From contig NZ_BMDG01000004.1 of assembly GCF_014635665.1 (NCBI RefSeq), positions 348,349-412,348 of the forward strand: a stretch of DNA of 64,000 bases, in the 5' to 3' direction. The translations under genes and the position numbers were made by a program. The stretch is from Isoptericola cucumis (GTDB taxonomy: Bacteria > Actinomycetota > Actinomycetes > Actinomycetales > Cellulomonadaceae). Shown here piece after piece: positions 52,736 through 61,854 of this stretch (position 1 is its first letter; each line of letters begins with the position of its first letter). The notes below the pieces were generated by a model. It saw nothing but the letters and a program-made list of their open reading frames with translations. It made no database searches and was not told where the DNA came from.

Positions 52736-53362
52736 TCAGCGGGCGTAGAACTCGACGACCAGCTGGACCTCGCAGGTCACGGGGACCTCGGCGCGCTTCG
52801 GCGCACGGGTCAGCGTGGCCGACAGCTTCTCCAGGTTGACGTCCAGGTAGCCCGGCAGGGCCGGCAGCACGTCGCGGTGCGCGCCGGCGGCGGCGACCTG
52901 GAACGGCGTGGTGGCCTGCGACTTGGGCTTGACCTGGATGGTCTGGCCCGGCTTCACGCGGAACGACGGGCGGTCCACGATCTTGCCGTCGACCAGGATG
53001 TGACGGTGCGTCACGGCCTGGCGCGCCTGGAGGATCGTGCGGCCGAAGCCCGCACGCAGCACGATGGCGTCGAGACGGGTCTCGAGGTCCTCGACCATGA
53101 CCTCACCGGTCAGGCCCGGGTGCTTGCGGGCGTTCTCGTAGACCTTGAGGAGCTGCTTCTCGCGCAGCGCGTACTGGGCGCGCAGACGCTGCTTCTCGCG
53201 CAGACGGACCGCGTAGTCCGACTCGGTGCGGCGACGGGCGCGGCCGTGCTCGCCCGGGGGGTACGGACGCTTCTCGAAGTGCTTGACGGCCTTGGGGGTC
53301 AGCGCGAGGCCGAGCTTGCGGCTCAGGCGGACCTGGCGGCGCGACTTGGTGACGGAGCTCAC
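52736..53362 (-). CDS. rpsD: 30S ribosomal protein S4
   Basis: 208 aa. [28 protein letters not shown] and the S4 RNA-binding domain ([40 protein letters not shown]). The N-terminal zinc-finger cysteines are missing, so this is the zinc-independent form. It is outside the rpoA ribosomal cluster, beside rarA. A 222-bp region upstream is its leader; a TAAGAT hexamer at 53557-53562 on the minus strand is a plausible -10, which would leave a long 5'-UTR suited to S4 autoregulation (inference). Confidence 0.97.
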   Translation of the reverse strand: MSSVTKSRRQVRLSRKLGLALTPKAVKHFEKRPYPPGEHGRARRRTESDYAVRLREKQRLRAQYALREKQLLKVYENARKHPGLTGEVMVEDLETRLDAIVLRAGFGRTILQARQAVTHRHILVDGKIVDRPSFRVKPGQTIQVKPKSQATTPFQVAAAGAHRDVLPALPGYLDVNLEKLSATLTRAPKRAEVPVTCEVQLVVEFYAR

Positions 53363-53584
53363 TGTGCTTCCTGTCCTGTGGTGATGGATGAGGTCACACC
53401 CGACGCGAACGGACTCCGACGACGTGGGACGACATCGGGGCCGAGAGCTCGGGTGCGGGACCAGCCGACGGGGTCCGTGCGCTGCTCACCGAGGTGCGCT
53501 GCGCCGGTGCCCACGGGGCCGAGGTCCCAGGCGGTCGCCGTGACGGCAACCGCAGCATCTTATCGCATCCGGGCGCCGGACCGG

Positions 53585-55012
53585 TCAGCGCCCGTCGCCG
53601 GGGGCCGCGCGCCCGGCGAGGAGCGCCCGCACCCGTTCCAGCCTCTCGGAGACCTGCCGCTCGTAGCCGCGGTCGCTGGGCGTGTAGTACCGGCTGCCCG
53701 CCAGCTCGTCGGGCAGGTACTGCTGCGCCGCGACGGCGTGCGGCGCGTCGTGCGCGTACTGGTAGCCCTTGCCGTGCCCGAGCCCCTGCGCCCCGGAGTA
53801 GTGCGCGTCGCGCAGGTGGGGCGGCACGACGCCGGCCTTCCCGGCACGGACGTCGGCGAGCGCGGCGTCCACCCCGAGGTAGGCCGCGTTCGACTTCGGG
53901 GCGGTCGCCAGGTGGACGACGGCCTCGGCGAGCACGATCCGCCCCTCGGGCATCCCGATGAGCTGCACGGCCTGGGCCGCGGCGACCGCGGTCTGCAGCG
54001 CGGACGGGTCGGCCATACCGACGTCCTCCGCGGCGGAGATCACGATCCGGCGCGCGATGAACCGGGGATCCTCCCCCGCCGCCACCATCCGGGCCAGGTA
54101 GTGCAACGACGCGTCGACGTCCGAGCCGCGGATCGACTTGATGAACGCCGAGACGACGTCGTAGTGCTGGTCGCCGTCGCGGTCGTAGCGCACGGCGGCG
54201 ACGTCGACGGCCCGCTCCACGGTCGCGAGGTCGATGACGACCGTCGCCCCGGTCTCGCCGCCGGTCGCCACCGTCGGCCGCGGCCCGGCGTCCGCGAGCG
54301 CCGCGCCCGCCGCCGCCTCGAGAATGGTGAGTGCCTTGCGCGCGTCGCCGCCTGCCATGCGGACGAGCTGGTCCTCGGCGTCCTGCTCGAGGGTGACCGT
54401 GCCCGCGAGCCCGCGCTCGTCCGCGACCGCGCGCCGCACGAGCGCGCGCACGTCGTCGGACGTGAGGGGCTTGAGGGTGAGGAGCAGGGACCGGCTGAGC
54501 AGCGGGGAGTTCACCGAGAACGAGGGGTTCTCGGTGGTGGCCGCGACCAGGGTGACCCAGCGGTTCTCGACGCTGGGCAGCAGGGCGTCCTGCTGGGTCT
54601 TGGAGAACCGGTGCACCTCGTCGATGAACAGGACGGTCTCCTCGCCGCCGGCGACCAGGCGGCGTCGGGCGTCCTCGACCACCTGGCGCACGTCCTTGAC
54701 GCCCGCCGTCACGGCGGAGAGCTCCACGAACCGGCGCCCGGAGACCGTCGCGACGAGGTAGCCGAGCGTCGTCTTGCCCACCCCCGGGGGGCCCCACAGG
54801 ATGACGGAACCCGGCGCGGCGCGGCGGGTGGCCTCGTCGGCGGGCTCGACGAGGCGTCGCAGGGGCGACCCGGCGACGAGGAGGTGCTCCTGGCCCGCGA
54901 CCTCGTCGAGGGCGGCGGGGCGCATGCGCACCGCGAGCGGTGCGCCCGGGCCCGGTCGTGCGGTCACCGGGGTCCCGCTGGTGCCGGTGGTGGCCGTGTC
55001 GAACAGGTCCAT
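53585..55012 (-). CDS. rarA: Replication-associated recombination protein A (RarA/MgsA ATPase)
   Basis: 475 aa clamp-loader-like AAA+ ATPase. Walker [13 protein letters not shown], Walker B FIDEVHRF, sensor [13 protein letters not shown] and the C-terminal MgsA tetramerisation region ([44 protein letters not shown]). It acts at stalled replication forks. ATG 55012 (MDLFDTA) is the normal start. It follows the rpsD leader region on the same strand. Confidence 0.96.
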   Translation of the reverse strand: MDLFDTATTGTSGTPVTARPGPGAPLAVRMRPAALDEVAGQEHLLVAGSPLRRLVEPADEATRRAAPGSVILWGPPGVGKTTLGYLVATVSGRRFVELSAVTAGVKDVRQVVEDARRRLVAGGEETVLFIDEVHRFSKTQQDALLPSVENRWVTLVAATTENPSFSVNSPLLSRSLLLTLKPLTSDDVRALVRRAVADERGLAGTVTLEQDAEDQLVRMAGGDARKALTILEAAAGAALADAGPRPTVATGGETGATVVIDLATVERAVDVAAVRYDRDGDQHYDVVSAFIKSIRGSDVDASLHYLARMVAAGEDPRFIARRIVISAAEDVGMADPSALQTAVAAAQAVQLIGMPEGRIVLAEAVVHLATAPKSNAAYLGVDAALADVRAGKAGVVPPHLRDAHYSGAQGLGHGKGYQYAHDAPHAVAAQQYLPDELAGSRYYTPSDRGYERQVSERLERVRALLAGRAAPGDGR

Positions 55013-55054
55013 GGGCCTCAGCCTACGGACCGCCACCGACGTGGCCGGCACGGC

Positions 55055-55636
55055 TCAGGCGGCCGCCGCGGGCGACGGCGCGGTGATGTACCGCTCGACG
55101 GTGGGCGCCAGCCAGGCGACGAGCTCGGCGCGGGGCATCTCGGCGGCGGGCCCGAACCGCAGGACGTAGCGCAGCAGCGCCATGCCGAGCACCTGGGACG
55201 CCACGAGCATCGCACGGCGCGGCGCGTCGGCCGGGTCGTGGCCGAACCGTTCGGCGGCGGGCACGAGCTGGTCGCGGAAGACGTCGCGCATCCGTTCGGC
55301 GCCGGCCGGGTGGGTGACGCCGACCCGCAGGAGCGTCACGAGCACGGCGTCACGCTCCCACAGGTCCAGGAAGTGTTCCACGAGGACGGTGCCGAGCTCC
55401 TCGGCCGCGATCTCGCGCGGGTCGGGGATGCCGAGGGCGACGTCGACGACGCGGGCGAACAGCGCCTCCTTGGTCCCGTAGTAGCGGATCACCATCGACG
55501 GGTCGATGCCGGCCTGGCGGGCGATGGCGCGCACGGTCGCGCGCTCGTAGCCGTCCTCGGCGAAGCGCGCCCGGGCGGCGTCGAGGATGGCGGCTCGGGT
55601 GGCATCGGAGCGTCGTGGCGGGAGGGGGTCGCTCAT
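55055..55636 (-). CDS. TetR-family repressor
   Basis: 193 aa. N-terminal helix-turn-helix (ILDAARARFAEDGYERATVR, AIARQAGIDPSMVIRYYGTK) and a C-terminal ligand domain of the TetR_C_7-like type (about 85-190). It is divergent from a flavin monooxygenase gene. The 109-bp gap contains two copies of a 19-bp element, so it very probably represses both genes until a small molecule binds. The ligand is unknown. Confidence 0.93.
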   Translation of the reverse strand: MSDPLPPRRSDATRAAILDAARARFAEDGYERATVRAIARQAGIDPSMVIRYYGTKEALFARVVDVALGIPDPREIAAEELGTVLVEHFLDLWERDAVLVTLLRVGVTHPAGAERMRDVFRDQLVPAAERFGHDPADAPRRAMLVASQVLGMALLRYVLRFGPAAEMPRAELVAWLAPTVERYITAPSPAAAA

Positions 55637-55648
55637 GACGCCCGAGCA

Positions 55649-55719
55649 TATGCCAACACCTGTTGACTCCGTCGGGTGGCGCGACCTACGGTCGAATCAG
55701 GTCAACACCTGTTGGCATA
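55649..55719. promoter_or_regulatory. Paired TetR operators in the divergent promoter
   Basis: The 19-bp element TATGCCAACACCTGTTGAC (55649-55667) recurs in opposite orientation at 55701-55719 with only the central CC/GG pair differing. Each contains the near-palindrome CAACA-CC-TGTTG. Site 1 provides a TTGACT -35 (55663-55668) for the plus-strand gene, with TACGGT 18 nt downstream (55687-55692). Centres are about 52 bp apart, roughly five helical turns. Confidence 0.8.
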
Positions 55720-55745
55720 CTCGGCAGAGGCGCGCGGAGGACACC

Positions 55746-57245
55746 ATGGACGCACCGACCGGCACATCCACCGACACGGAGACCGACACGGACGTCGTCG
55801 TCGTCGGGGCGGGGCCGACGGGGCTGCTGCTGGCGGGCGACCTGGCATCCGCTGGGGTACGCACCGTCGTCGTCGACCGACGGCCCGCGACCCTGAGCAA
55901 CCTCACCCGGGCCTTCGCGGTGCACGCCCGCACCCTCGAGGTGCTCGACGCGCGCGGCCTCGCCGACGACCTCCTCGTCACCGGGCGCCGGGTCACGACG
56001 GTGCGCCTCTTCGACCGCATCGAGGTCCACCTCGACGCGCTGGCGAGCCGCTTCCCCTTCGTGCTCGTCACGCCCCAGTACGAGGTGGAGCGGCTCCTGC
56101 GCCGTCGTGCGCAGGACGCCGGGGTCGTCTTCCGCCACGACACCCGGGTGACGGACCTCGCCCAGGACTCAGGTGGGGTCACCCTCACCACGGTCCCGGG
56201 AGCGGGGGCGGCCGACGCGGCGGCGACGGAAGACGCGGCGGCATCGGGCGCGCCGACGACCACGCTGCGTGCCCGCTGGGTGGTCGGCGCCGACGGCGTG
56301 CGCTCGACCGTCCGCGACACCGTCGGGATCCCGTTCCCGGGCGAGACCGTCATCCGGGCGATGATCCTGGCCGACGTGCGGCTGGCGACGCCGCCGCCCG
56401 ACGTCCTCACCGTCGCCACGGCACGCGGGTCCCTCGGCTTCGTCGCCCCGTTCGGCGACGGCTGGTACCGGTTCATCGGTTGGGCGGGCGAGGAGCGCAC
56501 GGACCGGCCCGTCACGCTCGACGAGGTCCGCGCGGTGGCACGGGCGACGCTGGGGGACGACCTGGGAATGCACGACCTGCGGTTCGCCGACCGGTTCGCG
56601 GCGGACGAGCGCCAGGCGCCGACCTACCGCGCCGGTCGGGTGCTGCTCGCGGGCGACGCCGCCCATGCGCACAGTCCCGCCGGCGGGCTCGGCATGAACA
56701 CCGGGCTGCAGGACGCGGCCAACCTCTCGTGGCGGCTCGCCGCCGTCGTGCGGGGCGCGCCGCCGGCGCTGCTCGACGGCTACGCGTCGGAGCGGCACCC
56801 GGTCGGGCGGCAGGTGCTGCGGGCGAGCGGGACGATCCTGCGCCTCGCGACCCGCCCGGGGCCGCTGGTCGCCGCGGCGCGGCAGGTGCTCACCACGGCG
56901 CTGTCCCACGTCCCGGCGGCGCGACGGCGCGCAGCCGGGATGATCTCCGCCCTCGGGGTCGCGTACGACGCTCCCCCGGGCGCCCACCCGCGCGCCGGCA
57001 GCCGCGTCCCCGACCTGCCGCTCGACGGCGGCCCGGCCGGTTCCCGGCTCGCGGAGGCGCTCCGGGCCGGCCGGTTCGTCCTGGTGCTGCCCGCGGACGC
57101 GAGCGACGTCTCCGCCGCGGGCCTCCCGGCGTCCGACGGCGAGACCGACGTCGCCGACCGGGTCGTCGTCCGGCGGGCCGACCACCGGCCGGCCACGCTG
57201 CTGGTGCGCCCCGACGGGTATCTCGCCGACGCGCGCGTGCCGTGA
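55746..57245 (+). CDS. FAD-dependent aromatic monooxygenase (PheA/TfdB family)
   Basis: 499 aa. Class A flavoprotein hydroxylase: GxGxxG motif VVVGAGPTGLLLAGDLASAG, DG motif VVGADGVRSTVRDTVG and GD motif VLLAGDAAHAHSPAGGLGMN. The C-terminal thioredoxin-like domain is present but short (about 430-499; SRVPDLPLDG, RFVLVLPAD). Homologues hydroxylate polyketide or xenobiotic aromatics, including antibiotics. GGAGG precedes the ATG. Control by the adjacent TetR protein is inferred from the operators. Confidence 0.92.
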   Translation: MDAPTGTSTDTETDTDVVVVGAGPTGLLLAGDLASAGVRTVVVDRRPATLSNLTRAFAVHARTLEVLDARGLADDLLVTGRRVTTVRLFDRIEVHLDALASRFPFVLVTPQYEVERLLRRRAQDAGVVFRHDTRVTDLAQDSGGVTLTTVPGAGAADAAATEDAAASGAPTTTLRARWVVGADGVRSTVRDTVGIPFPGETVIRAMILADVRLATPPPDVLTVATARGSLGFVAPFGDGWYRFIGWAGEERTDRPVTLDEVRAVARATLGDDLGMHDLRFADRFAADERQAPTYRAGRVLLAGDAAHAHSPAGGLGMNTGLQDAANLSWRLAAVVRGAPPALLDGYASERHPVGRQVLRASGTILRLATRPGPLVAAARQVLTTALSHVPAARRRAAGMISALGVAYDAPPGAHPRAGSRVPDLPLDGGPAGSRLAEALRAGRFVLVLPADASDVSAAGLPASDGETDVADRVVVRRADHRPATLLVRPDGYLADARVP

Positions 57246-57373
57246 GGTGCGCCGGCCGCGAGGAGCAGCGGCGGGTCCGGTGGCCGTCCGGGTCCCGGCC
57301 CGCGGACGCCCCTGCGTCGTGACCGGGCCCGCTCCGCTACCCTCGGACGCCGGAGCGGAGTGAGGTGGGACAC

Positions 57374-58096
57374 GTGCGGCTGCTGGTGGTGGAGGACGAT
57401 CAGCACGTGGCGGCAGCCCTGGTCTCGGTGCTGCGCCGGCACGGCTTCGACGTCGTGCACGCCGCCGACGGCGCGAGCGCCCTGGCGGCCCTCGACCCGC
57501 GCACCGACCTCGTGCTGCTCGACCTCGCCCTGCCCGACCTGGACGGCTTCGAGGTCTGCCGGCGCATCCGGGCCGTGTCCGAGGTCCCGGTCATCATGGT
57601 CACCGCCCGCACCCGGCTCGACGCCCGGGTGCGGGGCCTGCGGATGGGTGCCGACGACTACGTGACCAAGCCGTACGACATGCCGGAGGTGCTCGCGCGC
57701 ATCGACGCCGTGCTGCGCCGCAGCCGGACGCCCCGGCACGAGGTGCCGGCACCCGCCGCGCGGCTGCAGGTCTGTGGCTTCACGGTGGACCTCGCCGCCC
57801 TCGAGGTGCGCACGGCAGGCGGCGACGCGGTGCCGCTGTCCCGCAAGGAGTACGACCTGCTGGCGCTGCTCGCCCGGCACGCCGGCGCCGCGCTCCCCCG
57901 CGAGCAGATCCTGCGCCAGGTCTGGGGGTCGAGCTGGAAGGGCCTCGGCCGCACGCTGGAGGTGCACGTCGCCTCGCTGCGACGCAAGCTCGTCGCCGCG
58001 GCGGGGACGCCCGTCGACGTCGTCCAGACCGTGCGGGGGGTCGGCTACCGGGTCCCCGGCCCGGCTCCCGACCCGTCGATCGCCGGCCGGGCCTGA
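57374..58096 (+). CDS. OmpR/PhoB-family response regulator
   Basis: 240 aa. Receiver domain with acidic pocket VVEDD, phospho-acceptor Asp50 in VLLDLALPDLDGFE, Thr in MVTART and Lys in YVTKPYD. The winged-helix effector domain has LSRKEYDLLALLARHAG and GRTLEVHVASLRRKL. GTG 57374 is preferred because GAGGTGGGA lies at the right distance; GTG 57365 is possible. An inverted repeat GCTCCG-N14-CGGAGC (57331-57356) upstream may be an operator. The kinase gene follows after 7 bp. Confidence 0.95.
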   Translation: MRLLVVEDDQHVAAALVSVLRRHGFDVVHAADGASALAALDPRTDLVLLDLALPDLDGFEVCRRIRAVSEVPVIMVTARTRLDARVRGLRMGADDYVTKPYDMPEVLARIDAVLRRSRTPRHEVPAPAARLQVCGFTVDLAALEVRTAGGDAVPLSRKEYDLLALLARHAGAALPREQILRQVWGSSWKGLGRTLEVHVASLRRKLVAAAGTPVDVVQTVRGVGYRVPGPAPDPSIAGRA

Positions 58097-58103
58097 GACC
58101 GCC

Positions 58104-59546
58104 GTGCGCACCCGGCTCGCGGTGATCCTCTTCGTGCCCCTGCTGCTCGTGCTGGCGGTGGTCGGCACCGCGTACGTCACCAGCGTGGCCCGCGCGGACC
58201 AGCAGGAGGTCTTCCTCGACCGGCTCTCTGACACGGGCTACCTCGTCATCACGGCCCGTCAGTCGCTCATCGCCGACGACCCCGACATCGTCGCGGGGGA
58301 CCTGGAGCGCTACCGGGAGGTCTACGGCATCGGCGCGGCGGTGCTCGACCAGGCCGGCACCACGTGGGCCTCGAACGGCCTCGACGTGGCGGACGTCGAG
58401 GAGCGCGCGACGGCGCTGGCCGGACGGCGCAGCGAGCTGCGCACGGGGCTGCTGCCCTGGACGGTGGACCGGGTCGTGGTGGCCGAGCCGGTCTTCGACG
58501 GCGGCGACCTCGTGGGGGCCGTCCTCACCGTGTCCGACGCCCACGCGCTCTCCCGCGGGATCTGGGTGAGCTGGGGCCTGCTCGCCGTCGGCGGCCTCGC
58601 CCTGTGCGCGCTGGCCGCGCTGCTCGCCCACCGCACGGCCGGCTGGGTGCTGCGGCCCGTGGCGGCCGTCGACCGGGCGATGACGCAGATCGGCGCCGGC
58701 CGGCTCGACGCGCGCATCCCGACGTCGACCGGTCCCCCGGAGCTGCGCGCCGTGGTCACCCGCTTCAACGAGATGGCGGCCCGGGTCGAGCACCTCATGC
58801 ACCGTCAGCAGGAGTTCGTCTCGAACGCCTCGCACGAGCTGCGCAACCCCCTGAACGCCCTCATGCTGCGGATCGAGGACCTCTCCCTCACCACCGGCCC
58901 GGCGCATGCCGCGGAGGTCGCGCACGTGCGTGCCGAGGCCGTACGGATGAAGCAGATCCTCGACGCCCTCCTCCTGCTGGCCGACGGGGCCGACCGCAGC
59001 GCCGGCGTCGTGACGCTGGACGCCGGCGACCTCGTGACGCACCGGGTCGACTCGTGGCGCACCCTCGCCCCCGGGCGTCCGATCGTGCTCGACCTCTCGG
59101 GCCCGCCGTCGTGGGTCCGGTCGGACGTGACCGCCCTGGAGTGCGCCTTCGACGCCGTCATGGACAACGCCGTGAAGTTCGGCCCGCCCGGCGCGCCCGT
59201 CGAGGTGGCGGTGCGTACCGTCGCGGACGTGGACGGCGCGACCGGCACGACGAGCGGCAGCACGGCCGGTCACGTCGAGATCGTCGTCCGCGACCACGGT
59301 CCGGGCGTCCCCGCCGACCAGCTCGAGCACCTCACCGAACGGTTCTGGCGCAGCCCGGGCCACAGCGCCGTGCGCGGGACCGGGCTCGGCCTGTCGATCG
59401 CCGCCGAGCTGCTCGCCGCGGGCGACGGCGCCCTGCAGCTCGAGCTGCCCTCCGGCGGCGGCCTGCAGGTGCGGCTGCGCCTCCCCCGGGCCGGCGCCCC
59501 CGAGGAAGCACCGGGCGTCGTCCCCCACCACGAACGGGAGGGCTGA
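58104..59546 (+). CDS. Membrane sensor histidine kinase
   Basis: 480 aa. Membrane helices at about 5-27 and 155-180 bracket an extracellular sensor domain of about 125 residues. HAMP (about 180-232) and HisKA follow, with phospho-His244 in SNASHELRNPLNAL. The HATPase domain has N-box DAVMDNAVKF, G1 RDHGPGVP, F-box RFWRS and G2 GTGLGLSI. It partners the response regulator just upstream. Its TGA stop is followed, in the same reading frame, by a TAXI solute-binding protein. Confidence 0.95.
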   Translation: MRTRLAVILFVPLLLVLAVVGTAYVTSVARADQQEVFLDRLSDTGYLVITARQSLIADDPDIVAGDLERYREVYGIGAAVLDQAGTTWASNGLDVADVEERATALAGRRSELRTGLLPWTVDRVVVAEPVFDGGDLVGAVLTVSDAHALSRGIWVSWGLLAVGGLALCALAALLAHRTAGWVLRPVAAVDRAMTQIGAGRLDARIPTSTGPPELRAVVTRFNEMAARVEHLMHRQQEFVSNASHELRNPLNALMLRIEDLSLTTGPAHAAEVAHVRAEAVRMKQILDALLLLADGADRSAGVVTLDAGDLVTHRVDSWRTLAPGRPIVLDLSGPPSWVRSDVTALECAFDAVMDNAVKFGPPGAPVEVAVRTVADVDGATGTTSGSTAGHVEIVVRDHGPGVPADQLEHLTERFWRSPGHSAVRGTGLGLSIAAELLAAGDGALQLELPSGGGLQVRLRLPRAGAPEEAPGVVPHHEREG

Positions 59547-59606
59547 CCCATCTCCGGTCCCACGGCGGAACGTCCGCCTCGCCGACGCGCCCTCCTGGTC
59601 GCGGCC

Positions 59607-60548
59607 GTGGTCCTGGCCGTCGTCGCCGTGCTCGTCGTGGTGCGGTCGATGAACGACCGGGGCGGCGACCCCTGGGAGGGGTCACGCCCCGACTCGCTGG
59701 TCGTCACGACGGGCGGGACGTCCGGGATCTACCACGGGTACGGCGTCGCGGTCGGCGACGTGCTCTCCCAGGAGCAGGTCCCCGTCGACGTGCTCGACTC
59801 GGGCGGGTCGGTCGAGAACCTCCAGCGGGTCGCCGACGGCACCGCCCAGCTGGGGTTCAGCGCGGCCGACGCGGTCGCGGACGCCGTCGCCGGACGCGGC
59901 GCCTTCGACGAGCCGCTGCCGCTGTGCGCGCTGGCCCGGGTGTACGACGACTTCGTCCACCTGGTGGTGCGCGAGGACTCTCCCGTGCGCACGATCGAGG
60001 ACCTGGCGGGCCGCACGGTCTCCCTCGGGGCGCCCCGTTCGGGGACCGCCCTCATCGCGCACCGGCTGCTCGACGCCGCCGGGGTCGAGCAGGACGACCT
60101 GGACGGCCGCTCGCTCGGCCTGGCGGAGTCGATCGACGCGCTCCGCAGCGGCGACGTCGACGCCTTCTTCTGGTCCGGAGGCCTGCGCACCCCGGGCATC
60201 GACCGGCTCGCAGAGTCCGCGCCCGTCCGGCTGGTGCCGCTCGGCGAGATCGTCGAGGACGTCCGGGCGCGCCACGGCAGCGGCTACCGGCACGGGGTCG
60301 TGCCGCAGGGCATGTACGGGTCCACGGAGGAGGTCGCCACCCTCGCGGTCCCGAACTTCCTCGTCGTGCGCGCCGACATGCCCGACCCCGTGGCCCGCAT
60401 GCTCGTCACCACGCTCTTCGACGCGCGCTCGCAGGTCGCCCGGACGGTGCCCGCCGCGGCGCACCTCGACCGGGCCCGCGCCATCTTCACCGAGCCGTTG
60501 GACCTGCACCCGGGGGCGATGGAGTACTACCGGGAGACGAAGAGCTGA
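59607..60548 (+). CDS. TAXI-family solute-binding protein linked to the two-component system
   Basis: 313 aa from GTG 59607. The mature domain has the TAXI/NMT1-like pattern LVVTTGGTSGIYHGYGVAVG, LDSGGSVENLQRVADGTAQL, DFVHLVVREDSPVRTIEDLA and AFFWSGGLRTPGI. GTG 59607 begins inside the hydrophobic helix. The same frame is open back to the kinase stop and encodes a basic n-region (ERPPRRRALLVAAVV), with GGGAGGG 7 nt before an ATC codon at 59550. The true start may therefore be that ATC. No TRAP membrane subunits adjoin it, so a sensory role is more likely than transport (inference). Confidence 0.85.
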   Translation: MVLAVVAVLVVVRSMNDRGGDPWEGSRPDSLVVTTGGTSGIYHGYGVAVGDVLSQEQVPVDVLDSGGSVENLQRVADGTAQLGFSAADAVADAVAGRGAFDEPLPLCALARVYDDFVHLVVREDSPVRTIEDLAGRTVSLGAPRSGTALIAHRLLDAAGVEQDDLDGRSLGLAESIDALRSGDVDAFFWSGGLRTPGIDRLAESAPVRLVPLGEIVEDVRARHGSGYRHGVVPQGMYGSTEEVATLAVPNFLVVRADMPDPVARMLVTTLFDARSQVARTVPAAAHLDRARAIFTEPLDLHPGAMEYYRETKS

Positions 60549-60567
60549 GCCGGGCGCGGCGGGCGGG

Positions 60568-61665
60568 TCATGCCCCCCACGGTGTTCCGGACGACACCAG
60601 CCGCAGGCGGTGCCCCACGCCGCCGCGCCACGGACGCTCCCCGCCCACGAGGCCCGGGTAGCCCGACGGGTTGCGCATCTGCCAGCGCCAGTGGTCGGCG
60701 CAGACGTCGGCGACGGTGCGCACGGGCCGCCAGCCCAGCTCCTCCTCCGCGAGCGAGGGGTCGGCGTAGGACACGGACGCGGTTCCCGCGGGCACGGCGG
60801 CCGTGCGGTACGCCACGCGGCGCCCCGTGACGGCCTCGAAGGTGCGCACGACCTCCAGCACGCTCGTCGGCCGGCCGCTGCCGGCGTTCCAGACCGAGTA
60901 CGGCCGGTCGACCTCGCCGACGGCGTCCACGGCCGCGACGAACGCCGCCGCAAGGTCGTCGACGTGCACGATGTCCCGCATCGGCGAGCCGTCGGGCGTG
61001 GGGTGGCCGTCACCGTGCACGTCGAGCTGGTCGCGCACGCCGAGCACCACCTGCCCGAGCTGCGTGAGGAGCCCGCCGCCGCGCGGCGCGTCCTCGCCGA
61101 TCGCCCCCGACGGGTGCGCGCCGCCCGCTGTGAAGCAGCGCAGCACCCCGACCCGCAGACCGCGCTGGGAGCGCGCGACGTCGGCCAGCACCTGCTCCGT
61201 CATGCTCGCCGTGCGGCCGAACGCCGAGTCCGTGCTCGTCGTCGGCAGGTCCTCGCTGGACGGGACGGTCGGCGCCGACCCGTAGACGGCGGCGGACGAC
61301 GCGGCCACGAGCCGGTCCACGCCGTACCAGACCATGCACCGCAGCAGGGTGAACGTGGCGCCCAGGTTGGTCTCGTAGAAGTCGAGCGGCCCCTGGCCGC
61401 GAGACCCGGTCGGCCGCCGGCCCGCGAGGTGCACGACCGCCTCCACCCGCTCGGTGTCGAAGATCCGCTCGAGGGCGTCGATGTCCGCCACGTCGACGAC
61501 GTGCAGGGGCACGTGCCGGCCCGTCAGCGTCTCCGCGCGGCTCACGGCCGCCGGGTTGCCGTTCGACAGGTCGTCCACGACGACCACGTCGTGCCCCGCC
61601 TCCACGAGGGCCACCACCGTGTGCGAGCCGACGTAGCCCGCGCCGCCGGTCACCAGGATGCGCAC
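60568..61665 (-). CDS. GalE-like SDR protein lacking the catalytic Tyr and Lys
   Basis: 365 aa extended SDR. The NAD motif VTGGAGYVGSHTVVALVEAG, HLAG, SSAAVYG and GAHPSGAIGED align with UDP-glucose 4-epimerases. The active-site YxxxK is replaced: SAFGRTASMTEQVL has Phe149 (codon TTC) and Ala153 (GCG) where GalE has Tyr and Lys. The usual RYFNVAGAHP is RCFTAGGAHP. Epimerase activity is therefore unlikely; it could bind nucleotide sugar without turnover. GTG 61665 has GAGGTGG upstream. It converges on the TAXI gene with a 19-bp gap. Confidence 0.9.
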   Translation of the reverse strand: MRILVTGGAGYVGSHTVVALVEAGHDVVVVDDLSNGNPAAVSRAETLTGRHVPLHVVDVADIDALERIFDTERVEAVVHLAGRRPTGSRGQGPLDFYETNLGATFTLLRCMVWYGVDRLVAASSAAVYGSAPTVPSSEDLPTTSTDSAFGRTASMTEQVLADVARSQRGLRVGVLRCFTAGGAHPSGAIGEDAPRGGGLLTQLGQVVLGVRDQLDVHGDGHPTPDGSPMRDIVHVDDLAAAFVAAVDAVGEVDRPYSVWNAGSGRPTSVLEVVRTFEAVTGRRVAYRTAAVPAGTASVSYADPSLAEEELGWRPVRTVADVCADHWRWQMRNPSGYPGLVGGERPWRGGVGHRLRLVSSGTPWGA

Positions 61666-61811
61666 CTCGCCACCTCACCTCGCGTCGTCGACCGATCGGG
61701 CGTACGACGACACCCCCCGACGTCGTCGTCGCGCACCCATCATGGCGCCGGCGATGTGACCCGTGACACCCACTTGAGGAGGTCCAGAGGTGTCGTCGGG
61801 CCCGGGCAGCA

Positions 61812-61845
61812 CGACGGGGCGCCCCCGGAAGAGGGCGCCCCGTCG
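61812..61845 (-). terminator. aspS terminator
   Basis: A 13-bp perfect stem (61812-61824 with 61833-61845) closes the 8-nt loop CCGGAAGA, 10 nt past the aspS stop. Confidence 0.8.
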
Positions 61846-61854
61846 CGGACGGCG

